From Yanghanlia sp047501535 (GTDB lineage: Bacteria; Pseudomonadota; Gammaproteobacteria; Burkholderiales; Burkholderiaceae_B), in NCBI RefSeq assembly GCF_047501535.1, contig NZ_JAZDRJ010000001.1, forward strand, positions 124,001-188,000: a stretch of 64,000 nt of DNA. Reading direction: 5' to 3'. Both the position numbers and the translations under genes were made by a program. The notes under the pieces are model-generated. The model saw nothing but the letters and a program-made list of their open reading frames with translations. It had not been told where the DNA came from and searched no databases. This document shows, piece after piece, positions 17,696 through 26,576 of the stretch (within the stretch, counting starts at the first letter, position 1; every line of letters starts with the position of its first letter).

Positions 17696-19264
17696 TTAGT
17701 GTGCTGGCGTCAGCGGCATACGACTAAGCTCTTGTTCGCGTAGCTTTTTGCGGTGAATTTTCCCAGCTGGGGTCTTGGGTAGTTCCGTGACATATTCAAT
17801 ATGTCTCGGGTATTCGTGCTGGCTGAGCCGATAGCGCACGGTGTCTTGAATTTCTTGAGTCAGTGCGTCGCTGCCGGGACATTTGAGTACGACGAAGGCT
17901 TTGATGACTTGCCCGCGCAAGCTGTCCGGCACACCAATGGCCGCCGCTTCCAGTACAGACTCATGCTTGAGAATGGCGTCTTCGACCTCTACGGCGCTAA
18001 TCGTCCAGCCGGCGGAAATAATCACATCGTCAGCGCGGCCGCCGTGGTAGAAATAGCCGTCTTCATCGGTATGCCCTAAATCCTTGGTGGCAATCCATTC
18101 CCCACGACGCTTGACCTTCATTTCCCCAACAACTCCCGGTGGGCAAGTGCGGCCATCGGTGTCTTGAACTTCAACAATTCCACCGGGAATGGGTTTGCCT
18201 AACGAGCCGGGCTTAACTTGAAAATCCTCCGCTCCCGGATACGACACTAGGATGACGCCGATTTCCGTTGTGCCGTACATGCTGCATACCGAGGTGTGGA
18301 ATAAGTCTTCGATAAATTCTTCGGTTGCACTGTCGATGGGTTCGCCGGTGAAAGACAGCTTGTTGATGGCGTAGGGGTACTGGGTTGCTTCCGGTGCGTT
18401 GCGAATCATGCGGTAATGGGTGGCAGCCGCTGACATATTGGTGAAGCGGTGTTCGCTGAGTGCCTGTACTAAACGCGCGGCGTTGAACTTTCCGGAGAAG
18501 GCGCCGATTGTCAGGCCCAGAGCCAGCGGGGCCAAAGTGCCGTGCCAAAGACCGTGCCCCCAGGCAGGCGAAGAGGGGCAAAAGTATCGGTCGCCAGGGC
18601 GTAAGCCTGTGCCATACAGCGCGGCCACCATCAATGTGACAAGCGCTTTGTGACTGTGGCGGATGGCGTCAGGCAATTCTCGGGTCGTACCCGATGTGTA
18701 TTGGAAGATCGCGAGATCGCTGGCGGATGTGCGGGGCGTGAATTGGGGGTCGTATTGCGATAGCTTTTCTAAAAAAGCGGTGTCGACCACCAGCGTTTGC
18801 AAACCTGCAATCCGTTGGGTGTGCTCAGCCTTATCGGCGTGAGTCAGGATGATTCGCGGTTGGCAGTCCTCTACACGCAGGCGAACGCCGTCCGGCCCAA
18901 AGAGGGTGAACATCGGTACGGCGATGGCGCCCGTTTTGATCACGCCGAATAAGGCTGCGTAGAAAGAGCGGGATGGCTCAAGCATGACTGCTACGCGGTC
19001 ACCGGGCTGAACACCCTGCTCGACCAGGAAGTTTGCAAAGCGCGAGGATTCTTGCGAGATGTCGTGGTAGGTCAGAATTTCTTCTCGACCGTCTGCATGC
19101 ACCACGATGATGGCAACGCGAGTGGGGTCGGCTGCGTGGCGATCTATGCACTCGTGCGCGATGTTCAGCGCTGCTGGAGAGCCGTCGAACAGTTCCCACA
19201 ATTTATCTGGATGCCACTGCTCTTGCGCATCGGCGTAAGAGGTGAAGTTGGTGAGTTTAGTCAT
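17696..19264 (-). CDS. AMP-forming acyl-CoA synthetase
   Basis: A 522-residue member of the ANL superfamily that activates a carboxylic acid with ATP and CoA. Motifs in order: FQYTSGTTRELPDAIRHSH (phosphate loop), SMYGTTEIGVIL, DEDGYFYHGGRADDVIISAGWTIS (hinge), and PKTPAGKIHRKKLRE with the catalytic C-terminal lysine. It most resembles medium-chain or short-chain acid ligases (acetyl/propionyl-like set). It is the first gene of the leftward operon 12840-19264. Having both a ligase and a CoA-transferase in one operon suggests two acids or two entry points. Confidence 0.92.
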   Translation of the reverse strand: MTKLTNFTSYADAQEQWHPDKLWELFDGSPAALNIAHECIDRHAADPTRVAIIVVHADGREEILTYHDISQESSRFANFLVEQGVQPGDRVAVMLEPSRSFYAALFGVIKTGAIAVPMFTLFGPDGVRLRVEDCQPRIILTHADKAEHTQRIAGLQTLVVDTAFLEKLSQYDPQFTPRTSASDLAIFQYTSGTTRELPDAIRHSHKALVTLMVAALYGTGLRPGDRYFCPSSPAWGHGLWHGTLAPLALGLTIGAFSGKFNAARLVQALSEHRFTNMSAAATHYRMIRNAPEATQYPYAINKLSFTGEPIDSATEEFIEDLFHTSVCSMYGTTEIGVILVSYPGAEDFQVKPGSLGKPIPGGIVEVQDTDGRTCPPGVVGEMKVKRRGEWIATKDLGHTDEDGYFYHGGRADDVIISAGWTISAVEVEDAILKHESVLEAAAIGVPDSLRGQVIKAFVVLKCPGSDALTQEIQDTVRYRLSQHEYPRHIEYVTELPKTPAGKIHRKKLREQELSRMPLTPAH

Positions 19265-19639
19265 GTTGCCCGTTCCTCTCTGATCGTGGTTCTACTGTAG
19301 GAGTCGGGACATATGATTGTCAAATACATTATTAAATTGTCTATATACAATTAATGCTTTGGGAAGACGCAGGCGTATCTCTTGTGTTATTCGCGCGTAG
19401 ATGAGGCGGAGAAAGGCGCAAAGCGTGGCGTGCGCAGAGTGCGGCAGATGGCAGATCGAAGATGACGGATTGCCGATCAGGCGTGAGTTGTGTGGGGAGC
19501 GAAGCTTGGAGGAAGGTTGAGGCTTGCCCGCGCCGGACACGGGCGGAGCATGCGCTGACGCAAGCGGTTAAACGCAACGGTCAGCCGAAGAAGGGGGCAG
19601 AGAAAGGAGGGCGGGGCGTGCTGCCCTGGGTGAAACCGT
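19265..19639. other. 375-bp intergenic region, promoter end plus non-coding stretch
   Basis: The part next to the acyl-CoA synthetase gene is AT-rich and is likely its promoter; a TTGACA box at 19317-19322 on the minus strand is followed 18 bp later by TACAGT. The rest, 19360-19639, contains no open frame that looks coding. A weak GCCCG/CGGGC hairpin near 19537-19555 could end the MerR transcript. No RNA family was recognised. Confidence 0.4.
19335..19352. promoter_or_regulatory. Inverted repeat in acyl-CoA synthetase promoter region
   Basis: AATTGT-CTATAT-ACAATT, 6-bp perfect arms around a 6-bp spacer, lies just upstream of the TTGACA-like box of the operon starting at 19264. It could be an operator for the IclR protein encoded in that operon, but no direct link is visible. 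Confidence 0.35.
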
Positions 19640-20023
19640 TTAAGCCTGCTGCTTCAACAGGTCGCGGCAGTGTGCAAGCTGGTATTCGATTTCCCGCAAG
19701 GTTTGTTCGAGGTCGTTGCGTTGTTGTTCCAGCGTGACGCGGTGCTTTTCCAGCACATCGACATAGTGCTGCAACTGGGCGCTGGTATTGTCTCGCGTGG
19801 CATCGTACATATTGATGAGGTCCAGGATTTCCGACAATTGAAACCCCATGCGCTTCCCGCGCAGCGCCAGCTTCAGCCGGGTGCGATCGCGCGAATAGTA
19901 AACACGATTGCGCCCCAGGCGTTCGGGGCTCACAATACCCTGATCCTCGTAGAAGCGAATCGTGCGTGGAGTGATACCGAATTCCTTGGCGAGTTCGGAA
20001 ATCGTCCAGGACTGCTGGCTCAT
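19640..20023 (-). CDS. liuR: MerR-family regulator, LiuR-like
   Basis: A 127-residue MerR regulator. The N-terminal winged helix is WTISELAKEFGITPRTIRFYEDQGIVSPER, then YYSRDRTRLKLALRGKRMGF, and a long dimerising coiled coil (~residues 85-125). The C-terminus is short with no metal-binding cysteines, as in LiuR regulators that sense branched-chain acyl-CoA intermediates. I start it at 20023 (MSQQSWTIS); an in-frame Met 114 bp upstream would run through its own operator. A palindrome at 20056-20069 next to its start matches the one before ivd, which supports the name. The controlled operon is 7 kb away. Confidence 0.85.
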   Translation of the reverse strand: MSQQSWTISELAKEFGITPRTIRFYEDQGIVSPERLGRNRVYYSRDRTRLKLALRGKRMGFQLSEILDLINMYDATRDNTSAQLQHYVDVLEKHRVTLEQQRNDLEQTLREIEYQLAHCRDLLKQQA

Positions 20024-20055
20024 AATGTACCTGGTTGTAATGTTGTACGTGCAGT

Positions 20056-20069
20056 TTACGTTAACGTAA
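20056..20069. promoter_or_regulatory. LiuR-type operator between liuR and the MBL hydrolase gene
   Basis: TTACGTTAACGTAA, a perfect 14-bp palindrome in the 213-bp divergent gap between liuR (minus) and the hydrolase at 20237 (plus). It shares the TTACGT-AACGT core with the 20-bp site before ivd. It suggests autoregulation and possibly control of the hydrolase. Confidence 0.7.
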
Positions 20070-20236
20070 TATGATGCCATAAGGATGCATATCGGCAAAT
20101 CATGCCGAGGAAACCTCTGAAAACCAGCCGAGTGCAAAGCATGTTGCGCGGCGAAGTGCTCAGAGGTTTTTCAGTGCCCTTTGAGGCGACAAAACAGCCG
20201 GTCTGGAAACCGGCGTTATGAAAAACGGAGAAGTAG

Positions 20237-21307
20237 ATGAACCCCAACGAGCTGCGGCTTGAATATCCATTTGGTGACACGTTGCCGGAATCCGGCACTG
20301 TTATGGAGGTGGCAGACGGAGTCAAATGGATACGGATGCCTTTGCCATTTGCCCTCGACCACATCAATCTTTGGTTGTTGCGCGACCGTATCGAAGGCCG
20401 TGATGGATGGACGCTTATCGACTGTGGCGTCGCCCGCCCGGAAGTCAAAGAGCTATGGGGGAAAATTTTTGAGCAAGCGCTCGAAGGCCTGCCCATTTTG
20501 CGTGTGGTTGTCACGCATATGCATCCGGATCACGTGGGCTTGGCGGCTTGGCTGTGCGAACGCTGGCAGGCGCCGTTGTGGATGACGGCGACCGATTTCT
20601 TCGTGGCGCGCCTGTGGTCACAGCCTGTGGTGGATACCAAGGCGATGGGAGGACCCAATGGTGAGTCCGCCGTCGTGCATTTTGCCCGCCACGGCATGAC
20701 TGACCCCGATCATCTTGAGCAAATTCGCCAGCGAGCCAGTTATTACCCGAATCTGGTCGAACCCGTTCCCACGCATTACCGCCGCATGATGCACGGCGAT
20801 AGCTTTGACATGGGGGGCCGCGAATGGCAGGTAATCGTCGGCTATGGCCATGCGCCTGAACATGCCACCTTCTATTGCCCTGAGTTGAAAGTACTGATTT
20901 CCGGCGACATGGTGTTGCCGCGTATTTCTACCAACGTCAGCGTCTTTGATTTCGAGCCTGAAGCGAATCCTTTGCCTTTGTATCTGGATTCCTTGAATCG
21001 CTACGATGGTCTGCCCGAAGAAACCTTGGTGCTGCCTTCGCATGGCAAACCTTTCCGCGGCCTGCATGAGCGTATTTCCCAGCAGCACGAACACCATGAT
21101 GAACGGCTGGCGGAAGTGCTGGAAGCCTGTGCCGAACCCTTGTCGACGGCGGATGTGGTGCCGGTCTTGTTCAAGCGCAAGCTGGATCTCCACCAACTGA
21201 CTTTCGCCATGGGCGAGGCGCTGGCACATTTGCACGCCCTGTACTTTGAAGGCAAGCTGAAGCGTTCCTTGGGGGAAGACGGTATTTATCGTTTCCAACG
21301 CGCCTAG
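20237..21307 (+). CDS. Metallo-beta-lactamase-fold hydrolase
   Basis: A 356-residue cytoplasmic MBL-fold hydrolase. The metal site motif is VTHMHPDHVGLAAW (His94, His96, Asp98, His99). The later SGDMVLP aspartate and LPSHGKPF histidine complete the dinuclear site. A C-terminal helical extension (~residues 270-356) fits the family often annotated beside fatty-acid and leucine degradation genes. Substrate is unknown; it is probably a thioester or ester. The 5' leader has two inverted repeats: a 10-bp one (20111-20120 with 20160-20169) and a 6-bp one (20197-20202 with 20209-20214). Divergent from liuR and likely under its control. Confidence 0.88.
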   Translation: MNPNELRLEYPFGDTLPESGTVMEVADGVKWIRMPLPFALDHINLWLLRDRIEGRDGWTLIDCGVARPEVKELWGKIFEQALEGLPILRVVVTHMHPDHVGLAAWLCERWQAPLWMTATDFFVARLWSQPVVDTKAMGGPNGESAVVHFARHGMTDPDHLEQIRQRASYYPNLVEPVPTHYRRMMHGDSFDMGGREWQVIVGYGHAPEHATFYCPELKVLISGDMVLPRISTNVSVFDFEPEANPLPLYLDSLNRYDGLPEETLVLPSHGKPFRGLHERISQQHEHHDERLAEVLEACAEPLSTADVVPVLFKRKLDLHQLTFAMGEALAHLHALYFEGKLKRSLGEDGIYRFQRA

Positions 21308-21359
21308 GGGCTTCGCCCTTGCGTGCCGGCGGCTGCGGCCTTGCTGGAAGAGCAGCGTT

Positions 21360-21986
21360 TCAGCGTTGTGTGACCAGCAGGCGGGCCGCTAAGCCTAGAA
21401 AAACCACCCCTGCGCATCGGTTGAGCCAGATCTGCGCACGGGCGGACTTTTTCAAGCGTTCGCCGATGGCGCCGGAAAACAAGGCAATCGCGCCGAATAC
21501 CCACAAGGTGGCCACGATGAACAGGCCGCCCAGCAGCAGCATCTGCAGCCCAATGGGCCCGCGCGTGGGCGAGGCGAACTGCGGTAAAAACGCCAGAAAG
21601 AAAATTGATACTTTGGGGTTGGTCAGGTTCATGATGATGCCCCGCCGGTACAGCTGCATTGCAGTTTGCCGGGCCGGGCGTTCACCACTGTCTACGGTCG
21701 CGCCGGCGCGCAAAGCCCCCCAAGCCAGATACACCAAATAGGCAGCGCCCATTAGCTTGACCGCAGTAAAGGCCATGGCCGATGCCGAAAATACAGCGGC
21801 CAGGCCCACAGCGACGGCCACACTATGGCCGATCAGGCCGGTACACAGGCCCAGCACCACCCATAACCCCGCCCTGCGCCCCCACATGGCGGATTGCATG
21901 AGCACAAACAGGTTATCCGGGCCGGGAGAAAGAGCCAGCAATATGGCGATGCCAAAGAAAGAAAGGGCGACCTCGGGTGGCAGCAT
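21360..21986 (-). CDS. LysE/RhtB-family amino-acid exporter
   Basis: A 208-residue inner-membrane protein with about six hydrophobic segments. The family signature ALSPGPDNLFVLMQSAMWGRRAGL is at residues 19-42. NLTNPKVSIFFLAFLPQF is the second conserved block. It is presumed to export an amino acid or related compound. It converges with the MBL hydrolase and is 174 bp from the divergent metC gene. A second LysE paralogue is at 46708. Confidence 0.9.
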   Translation of the reverse strand: MLPPEVALSFFGIAILLALSPGPDNLFVLMQSAMWGRRAGLWVVLGLCTGLIGHSVAVAVGLAAVFSASAMAFTAVKLMGAAYLVYLAWGALRAGATVDSGERPARQTAMQLYRRGIIMNLTNPKVSIFFLAFLPQFASPTRGPIGLQMLLLGGLFIVATLWVFGAIALFSGAIGERLKKSARAQIWLNRCAGVVFLGLAARLLVTQR

Positions 21987-22160
21987 GAGGGGTTCCAGTT
22001 TAAGGGGCGGGTTTCAAGACAAACAAGCTGGAGCGTTTACGGCTTACAGGCTTCACGATTTTCGCAATTTTAGTGGACGGTGCTAAGCTTTGTCGGGTTT
22101 CCGGCAGGCAGTGCTCAACGCGGCCTGTTCATTCATTATCAGAGCAAAGGTAAGCGCATC

Positions 22161-23357
22161 ATGTCAGAGTCGAACCCCGCCCACTTGGACACCCTGCTTC
22201 AGCACACCGGCTTGGCCGAATTTGATGCCGATACGGGAGCTGCACCGGTTGCCCTGCCTTCCATGCGCACCAGTACGGTACGTTTTCGTGACCTGGAAGC
22301 CCTGGATGCGGCGCATGCGGCCCGCTCGCGGGGCGAGCGTACGGTGGCCTATGGTCGCATGGGCATGGATACCCACGCTGCGCTGGAAGAAGTGTTCTGC
22401 AAGCTGGAAGGCGGCGAACGCGCTTTTCTGGCTTCTTCGGGGCTGGCGGCCATCACTCTGGCCATGATGGCCTTGTTGGATGCGGGAGACCATGTGCTGA
22501 TCGCCGACTGCTCCTACGGCCCGGTGCGCACCCTGGACGCCACGGTGTTGAGCCGGTTTGGCGTGTCATCTACTTACTGCCGGGGCACGGTTGAAGCGTT
22601 TGAGGCGCAGCGTCGCCCTGAAACCCGCATGCTGTATGTGGAATCGCCAGGTTCGTTGTTGTTTGAAATGCTGGATCTGCCTGCCCTAGCCGAATATGCC
22701 AAACAACATGGCATGGTGCTGGTGGTCGATAACACTTGGGGTTCAGGTTATATCTACCAGCCGCTGGCTCTGGGTGCGGATGTCAGCGTGGTGGCCGGCA
22801 CCAAGTACGTGGGCGGCCATTCCGATTTGATGTTGGGCGCTGTCGTGGTGAAGGACGCAGCCCTGGCCAAGCGCCTGGACGATAACCATTATGCCCTGGG
22901 TTATTCCGTCAGCGCGGATGACGCCTGGCTGGCGCTGCGCGGTGTGCGTACCTTGCCAATACGTATGCGGGAATGTGCTCGCAATGCGCTGGCAGTGTGC
23001 GAGTTTTTCGCTGCGCGTCCCGAGGTCAGCCGCATTTATCACCCGGCTTGGCCGCAAGACCCGGGGCATGCCTTGTGGAAGCGCGATTGCACGGGTTCCA
23101 ACGGCATGCTGGCCGTTGCATTCAAGTTCGACAGGGCTGCCGCGCGTCGCTTTGTCAACGCTCTGGCCTTGTTCGGCATCGGCTATTCATGGGGGGGCTT
23201 CGAAAGCCTGGTGCAACTGGTGGAGCCGGCTGCGCTGAAGTCGCATGGCTACTGGCCGGATGACGGCTGCCCGGTGGTGCGGCTGCATATCGGGTTGGAG
23301 TCGCCCGAGGATTTGATTGCTGACTTGCAACAGGCGCTGGCAGCTGCGGCGGCCTGA
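22161..23357 (+). CDS. metC: Cystathionine beta-lyase
   Basis: A PLP enzyme of the Cys/Met-metabolism family that converts cystathionine to homocysteine, pyruvate and ammonia. It has 398 residues from the ATG at 22161. An upstream in-frame ATG at 22080 would add 27 unrelated residues. Motifs: AYGRMGMDTHAALE, SSGLAAITLAMM, VVDNTWGSGY and VAGTKYVGGHSDLMLG, with the PLP lysine at residue 215. The Trp in DNTWGSG, where cystathionine gamma-lyases usually have MATP-type residues, favours MetC-type. Convergent with dsbA, separated by a hairpin at 23362-23377. Confidence 0.9.
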   Translation: MSESNPAHLDTLLQHTGLAEFDADTGAAPVALPSMRTSTVRFRDLEALDAAHAARSRGERTVAYGRMGMDTHAALEEVFCKLEGGERAFLASSGLAAITLAMMALLDAGDHVLIADCSYGPVRTLDATVLSRFGVSSTYCRGTVEAFEAQRRPETRMLYVESPGSLLFEMLDLPALAEYAKQHGMVLVVDNTWGSGYIYQPLALGADVSVVAGTKYVGGHSDLMLGAVVVKDAALAKRLDDNHYALGYSVSADDAWLALRGVRTLPIRMRECARNALAVCEFFAARPEVSRIYHPAWPQDPGHALWKRDCTGSNGMLAVAFKFDRAAARRFVNALALFGIGYSWGGFESLVQLVEPAALKSHGYWPDDGCPVVRLHIGLESPEDLIADLQQALAAAAA

Positions 23358-23361
23358 AGCC

Positions 23362-23377
23362 GCCCGAGTTTTCGGGC
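23362..23377. terminator. Hairpin between metC and dsbA
   Basis: GCCCGA-GTTT-TCGGGC lies directly after metC, followed by a second GC-rich imperfect repeat (TTTCGGGCTCGAAAACCGGG). It is placed between convergent genes and probably terminates both. It lacks a long T tract. Confidence 0.5.
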
Positions 23378-23412
23378 CTGCTTTCGGGCTCGAAAACCGG
23401 GTGAAAACGCTT

Positions 23413-24048
23413 TTACTGGCCGGCCAGAATCGTATCTAGCAGCTTCTGCGCTTCAGTGATGGCGCCCTCGTAGGTGCCGGTCATGGAAGGCGAAGTGACG
23501 TAGCGGCCACCTACCGCCAAGCTTGGTGTACCTTCGATGTTATAGGTTTTGGCCAGCTCGTTGGCGCGTGTCACTTTGTTATTCACGCCAAAAGATTGGA
23601 ATGCGGCTTGGAATTGCCCGCGATCCACACCTTGTGTTTCCACCCAGTCGGCCATGGCGTCGAAGTTAAAAATGCGCTTGCGCTCGTTGTGTATGGCCTG
23701 GAATACCTTACGGTGCAAATCGAGGCGATCCAACGCTTCGAGGCTGTAATACAGCTTTTGAAGGTCGGCCATGCCTGCATTAAAGGCAATCGGTACCGAC
23801 TTAACGACAACGTTGTCAGGCAGCGTTTGCGACCACCTTTCCACCATGGGCTCCATGGTGGCGCAGTGCGGGCAGCTATAGGCGAAGAACTCAAGCACTT
23901 CTACCTTGCCGGCTGTATCGGAGGGCTGTGCCGGTTCGATGGTGACATGGGCGGAAGGTGCTTGCGCATGACTGACAGGGGCAAAGGCCAGGCCCATACC
24001 CAATGAGACGGTAGCAAGAGTGCGTAGGAGCAGAGGCTTGAGCGACAT
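23413..24048 (-). CDS. dsbA: Thiol:disulfide interchange protein DsbA
   Basis: A periplasmic disulfide oxidase of 211 residues. The signal peptide spans residues 1 to about 28 and ends APVSHAQA. The active site is FFAYSCPHCATM with Cys59 and Cys62. The cis-proline loop is EGTPSLAV. It sits in the order argS, SPOR protein, dsbA on the minus strand, which is common in Burkholderiales. The start ATG is 72 bp after the SPOR gene. Confidence 0.94.
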   Translation of the reverse strand: MSLKPLLLRTLATVSLGMGLAFAPVSHAQAPSAHVTIEPAQPSDTAGKVEVLEFFAYSCPHCATMEPMVERWSQTLPDNVVVKSVPIAFNAGMADLQKLYYSLEALDRLDLHRKVFQAIHNERKRIFNFDAMADWVETQGVDRGQFQAAFQSFGVNNKVTRANELAKTYNIEGTPSLAVGGRYVTSPSMTGTYEGAITEAQKLLDTILAGQ

Positions 24049-24120
24049 GATGGTTTGGCTTCCTGAGTTGAAATGAGGTAAGACTGCCTTGAGCCCGGCA
24101 GGTTCCCCGAATGTTGCGTC

Positions 24121-24792
24121 TTACTGCCGCACGACCGAGGTTTCTATCTTTTCGCTGCCCAGTCGGGCGCGGGCCTGGTTCATTTCGTCCAGCCCTTTGA
24201 ATGGCCCGACTCTGACCCGATGTAAAGCAGTGCCGTTGACAGTGGCTGCCTGAACCTGGGCCTGCAGGCCCAGCATGAGGACACGCGCCCGCATGGCCTC
24301 GGCGTCATCCACGGCGCGGAACGCCCCCGCTTGCAGGAAATAGGTTTCCGCCTTGACGGCTTTTGCAGGCGGAGCAGCCGGTGTCGTAGCCGGCGGCGAG
24401 GGTGTGGCGACCTGGCTGGGGGTGGCCACCTGGCGCTCAATCGGTTCCGCCGGTTGTGAGAGCCCGGCGATCAAGCTGCCAATGCTGTCGGTCGGCGGTG
24501 CGGCAGGTTCTGCAGGCGTGGCGGGAGGCGGTGTGTTGGACGGCGTGACGCCGGTGCCCGGAACAGCACCGCCCCGGCCATGCAGGCCAATATTGGGATC
24601 GGGTGCATCGCGAACGTCAGGCAACAGCACGGTGGGCGCGCTGCGGCTGGCCTTATCGGAAAAAGGCATGGGCACCTGGGTGACAAACAGAGCCACCGCG
24701 ACGGCAGCTGCCAGACCCAGGACAAGGCCCAGGATAATGCCGTACAAGGTGATGCCTTTACTCTTTGTGGCAGGCTTGCGCTTGGTAGCCAT
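24121..24792 (-). CDS. SPOR-domain membrane protein
   Basis: A 223-residue single-pass inner-membrane protein. There is a short basic cytoplasmic N-terminus (ATKRKPATKSKG), one transmembrane helix at ~16-38, then a long Pro/Ala/Thr-rich periplasmic linker with a repeated TPSQVATPS, and a C-terminal SPOR domain (~145-223, YFLQAGAFRAVDDAEAMRAR). SPOR domains bind septal peptidoglycan stripped of stem peptides, so a division-site role is likely. It starts 7 bp after argS and is surely co-transcribed with it. Confidence 0.88.
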   Translation of the reverse strand: MATKRKPATKSKGITLYGIILGLVLGLAAAVAVALFVTQVPMPFSDKASRSAPTVLLPDVRDAPDPNIGLHGRGGAVPGTGVTPSNTPPPATPAEPAAPPTDSIGSLIAGLSQPAEPIERQVATPSQVATPSPPATTPAAPPAKAVKAETYFLQAGAFRAVDDAEAMRARVLMLGLQAQVQAATVNGTALHRVRVGPFKGLDEMNQARARLGSEKIETSVVRQ

Positions 24793-24799
24793 TAGCGGT

Positions 24800-26485
24800 T
24801 TACATCCGTTCAGGGGCTGATACGCCTAGCAGACCCAGCCCGTTGGCAATGACGCGGCGGGTGGCGTCCGCCAGGCGCAGGCGCGCCAGTTTCAGGGCTG
24901 CGTCGTCAACCAGCACGCGTTCAGCGTTATACCAGGCGTGGAAGTCGGCGGCGCAATCGCGTAGCCAGAAAGCTAGCTGGTGAGGGGCGAGATCGTTGGC
25001 CGCCAGCGCCAGCATGTTGGGAAACTCGGCCAGGCGCCGCAGCAAGGCGAATTCGCTCGGGGCGGTGAGTGGCGAGGTATCGGCGGTAGCCAGCGACTCG
25101 CGCAGTTCTGGAGACTGATTCAGGATGGAGCAGATGCGTGCGTGTGCATACTGGATGTAATACACCGGGTTTTCATCGCTCTTGGACAGTGCCAGGTCGA
25201 TGTCGAAGACGAATTCCGAATCGGCGCGGCGCTGAATCAGGAAGTAACGTACAGCGTCTTGGCCCACCCAATCGATGAGGTCGCGCATGGTGACATAGCT
25301 GCCGGCGCGTTTTGAGATTTTGACCTCCGCCCCGTCGCGCATGACTTTCACCATTTTGTGCAGGATGTACGAGGGGTAGTCTTTGGGAATACCGATGTCC
25401 AGTGCCTGCAGCCCGGCTCGCACGCGTGCTACGGTGCCGTGGTGGTCGCTGCCCTGTATGTTGATGGCGTGGTGGTAGCCGCGTTCCCACTTGGCAACGT
25501 GGTAAGCGACATCCGGCACAAAATAGGTATAGCCGCCGTCGGTTTTGCGCATCACGCGGTCTTTGTCATCACCGGTGCCCAGTTCGGTGGTGCGCAGCCA
25601 CAACGCGCCTTCGTGCTCATAGGTATGGCCCGAATCGATCAGGCTTTGCACGGTGCGTTCCACGCGCCCCGACGTATAGAGCGAGCTTTCCAGGTAGAAG
25701 TTGTCGAACTTCAGGTTGAATGCCTGGAGATCGAGGTCTTGTTCGCGGCGCAGGTAGGCAACGGCAAAGCTGCGGATGTCTTCCAGGCTGTCGATGTTGC
25801 CGGTGGCTGTGACCGAATCCCCATCGGCGGCTTGCACCGTTGCGCCGGCCTGGAAATCGCGAGCGATATCCATGATGTAGTCGCCCTTGTAGCCATCGGC
25901 AGGGAAATCTGGAGAGTCGGGCTCAATGCCGCGTGCCCGCGCTTGTACGCTGATGGCCAGGTTGTCGATCTGGTTGCCGGCGTCGTTGTAGTAGAACTCG
26001 CGCAGCACATCGTGACCTTGCGATGCAAACAGGCGGCATAGGGCATCGCCCAGCGCGGCCTGACGTGCATGGCCGACATGCAGCGGGCCGGTAGGATTGG
26101 CCGACACGAACTCCACCATGACCTTGTGGCCGTTGGCGGGCGCGTGGCCGTAGCGCTCGCCTTCCTCGCTGATGACATGCAGGACTGCTTGGTGAGCGGC
26201 CGGGGCCAGACGGAAATTGATAAAACCAGGGCCCGCGATCTCGATGGCGGCAATGAGTTCGCCAACTGCAGGATTGGCCTGCAAGCGTTCGACAATCTGT
26301 TGTGCCAGTTCGCGTGGGTTGCGCTTGGCTGCCTTGGCCAGCTGCATGGCGATATTGCAGGCGATATCGCCGTGAGCGGCGACTTTGGGGCGCTCAAGCG
26401 CGACCGCCATTTGGTTTTCTGGCAGAAGCTCGCGCACGGCGGCTTCAATATAGGAAATAAGCTGTTGTTGTTGCCCGGGGAGCAT
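24800..26485 (-). CDS. argS: Arginyl-tRNA synthetase
   Basis: A class I synthetase of 561 residues charging tRNA(Arg). The N-terminal Add-1 domain (~1-110) is followed by FVSANPTGPLHVGHARQAALGD, where HVGH is the HIGH motif. EVKISKRAGSYVTM carries the KMSKS-equivalent site, and the C-terminal anticodon-binding (DALR) domain ends ANGLGLLGVSAPERM. First gene of argS-SPOR-dsbA. Located 92 bp downstream of the RHS gene on the same strand. Confidence 0.96.
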   Translation of the reverse strand: MLPGQQQQLISYIEAAVRELLPENQMAVALERPKVAAHGDIACNIAMQLAKAAKRNPRELAQQIVERLQANPAVGELIAAIEIAGPGFINFRLAPAAHQAVLHVISEEGERYGHAPANGHKVMVEFVSANPTGPLHVGHARQAALGDALCRLFASQGHDVLREFYYNDAGNQIDNLAISVQARARGIEPDSPDFPADGYKGDYIMDIARDFQAGATVQAADGDSVTATGNIDSLEDIRSFAVAYLRREQDLDLQAFNLKFDNFYLESSLYTSGRVERTVQSLIDSGHTYEHEGALWLRTTELGTGDDKDRVMRKTDGGYTYFVPDVAYHVAKWERGYHHAINIQGSDHHGTVARVRAGLQALDIGIPKDYPSYILHKMVKVMRDGAEVKISKRAGSYVTMRDLIDWVGQDAVRYFLIQRRADSEFVFDIDLALSKSDENPVYYIQYAHARICSILNQSPELRESLATADTSPLTAPSEFALLRRLAEFPNMLALAANDLAPHQLAFWLRDCAADFHAWYNAERVLVDDAALKLARLRLADATRRVIANGLGLLGVSAPERM

Positions 26486-26576
26486 AAAGCGAATTCGTTC
26501 AGAGGTTCAATCCAAAATGATACCGTGAATATGGCCAGGAGGGCTTGCGGGCAAGTGGAACTGTGCCCAGTGACAC

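Noticed and set aside
19462..19737. A plus-strand 91-codon frame in the 375-bp gap
   Set aside because: Overlaps the liuR gene in antisense, has biased composition and no ribosome site.
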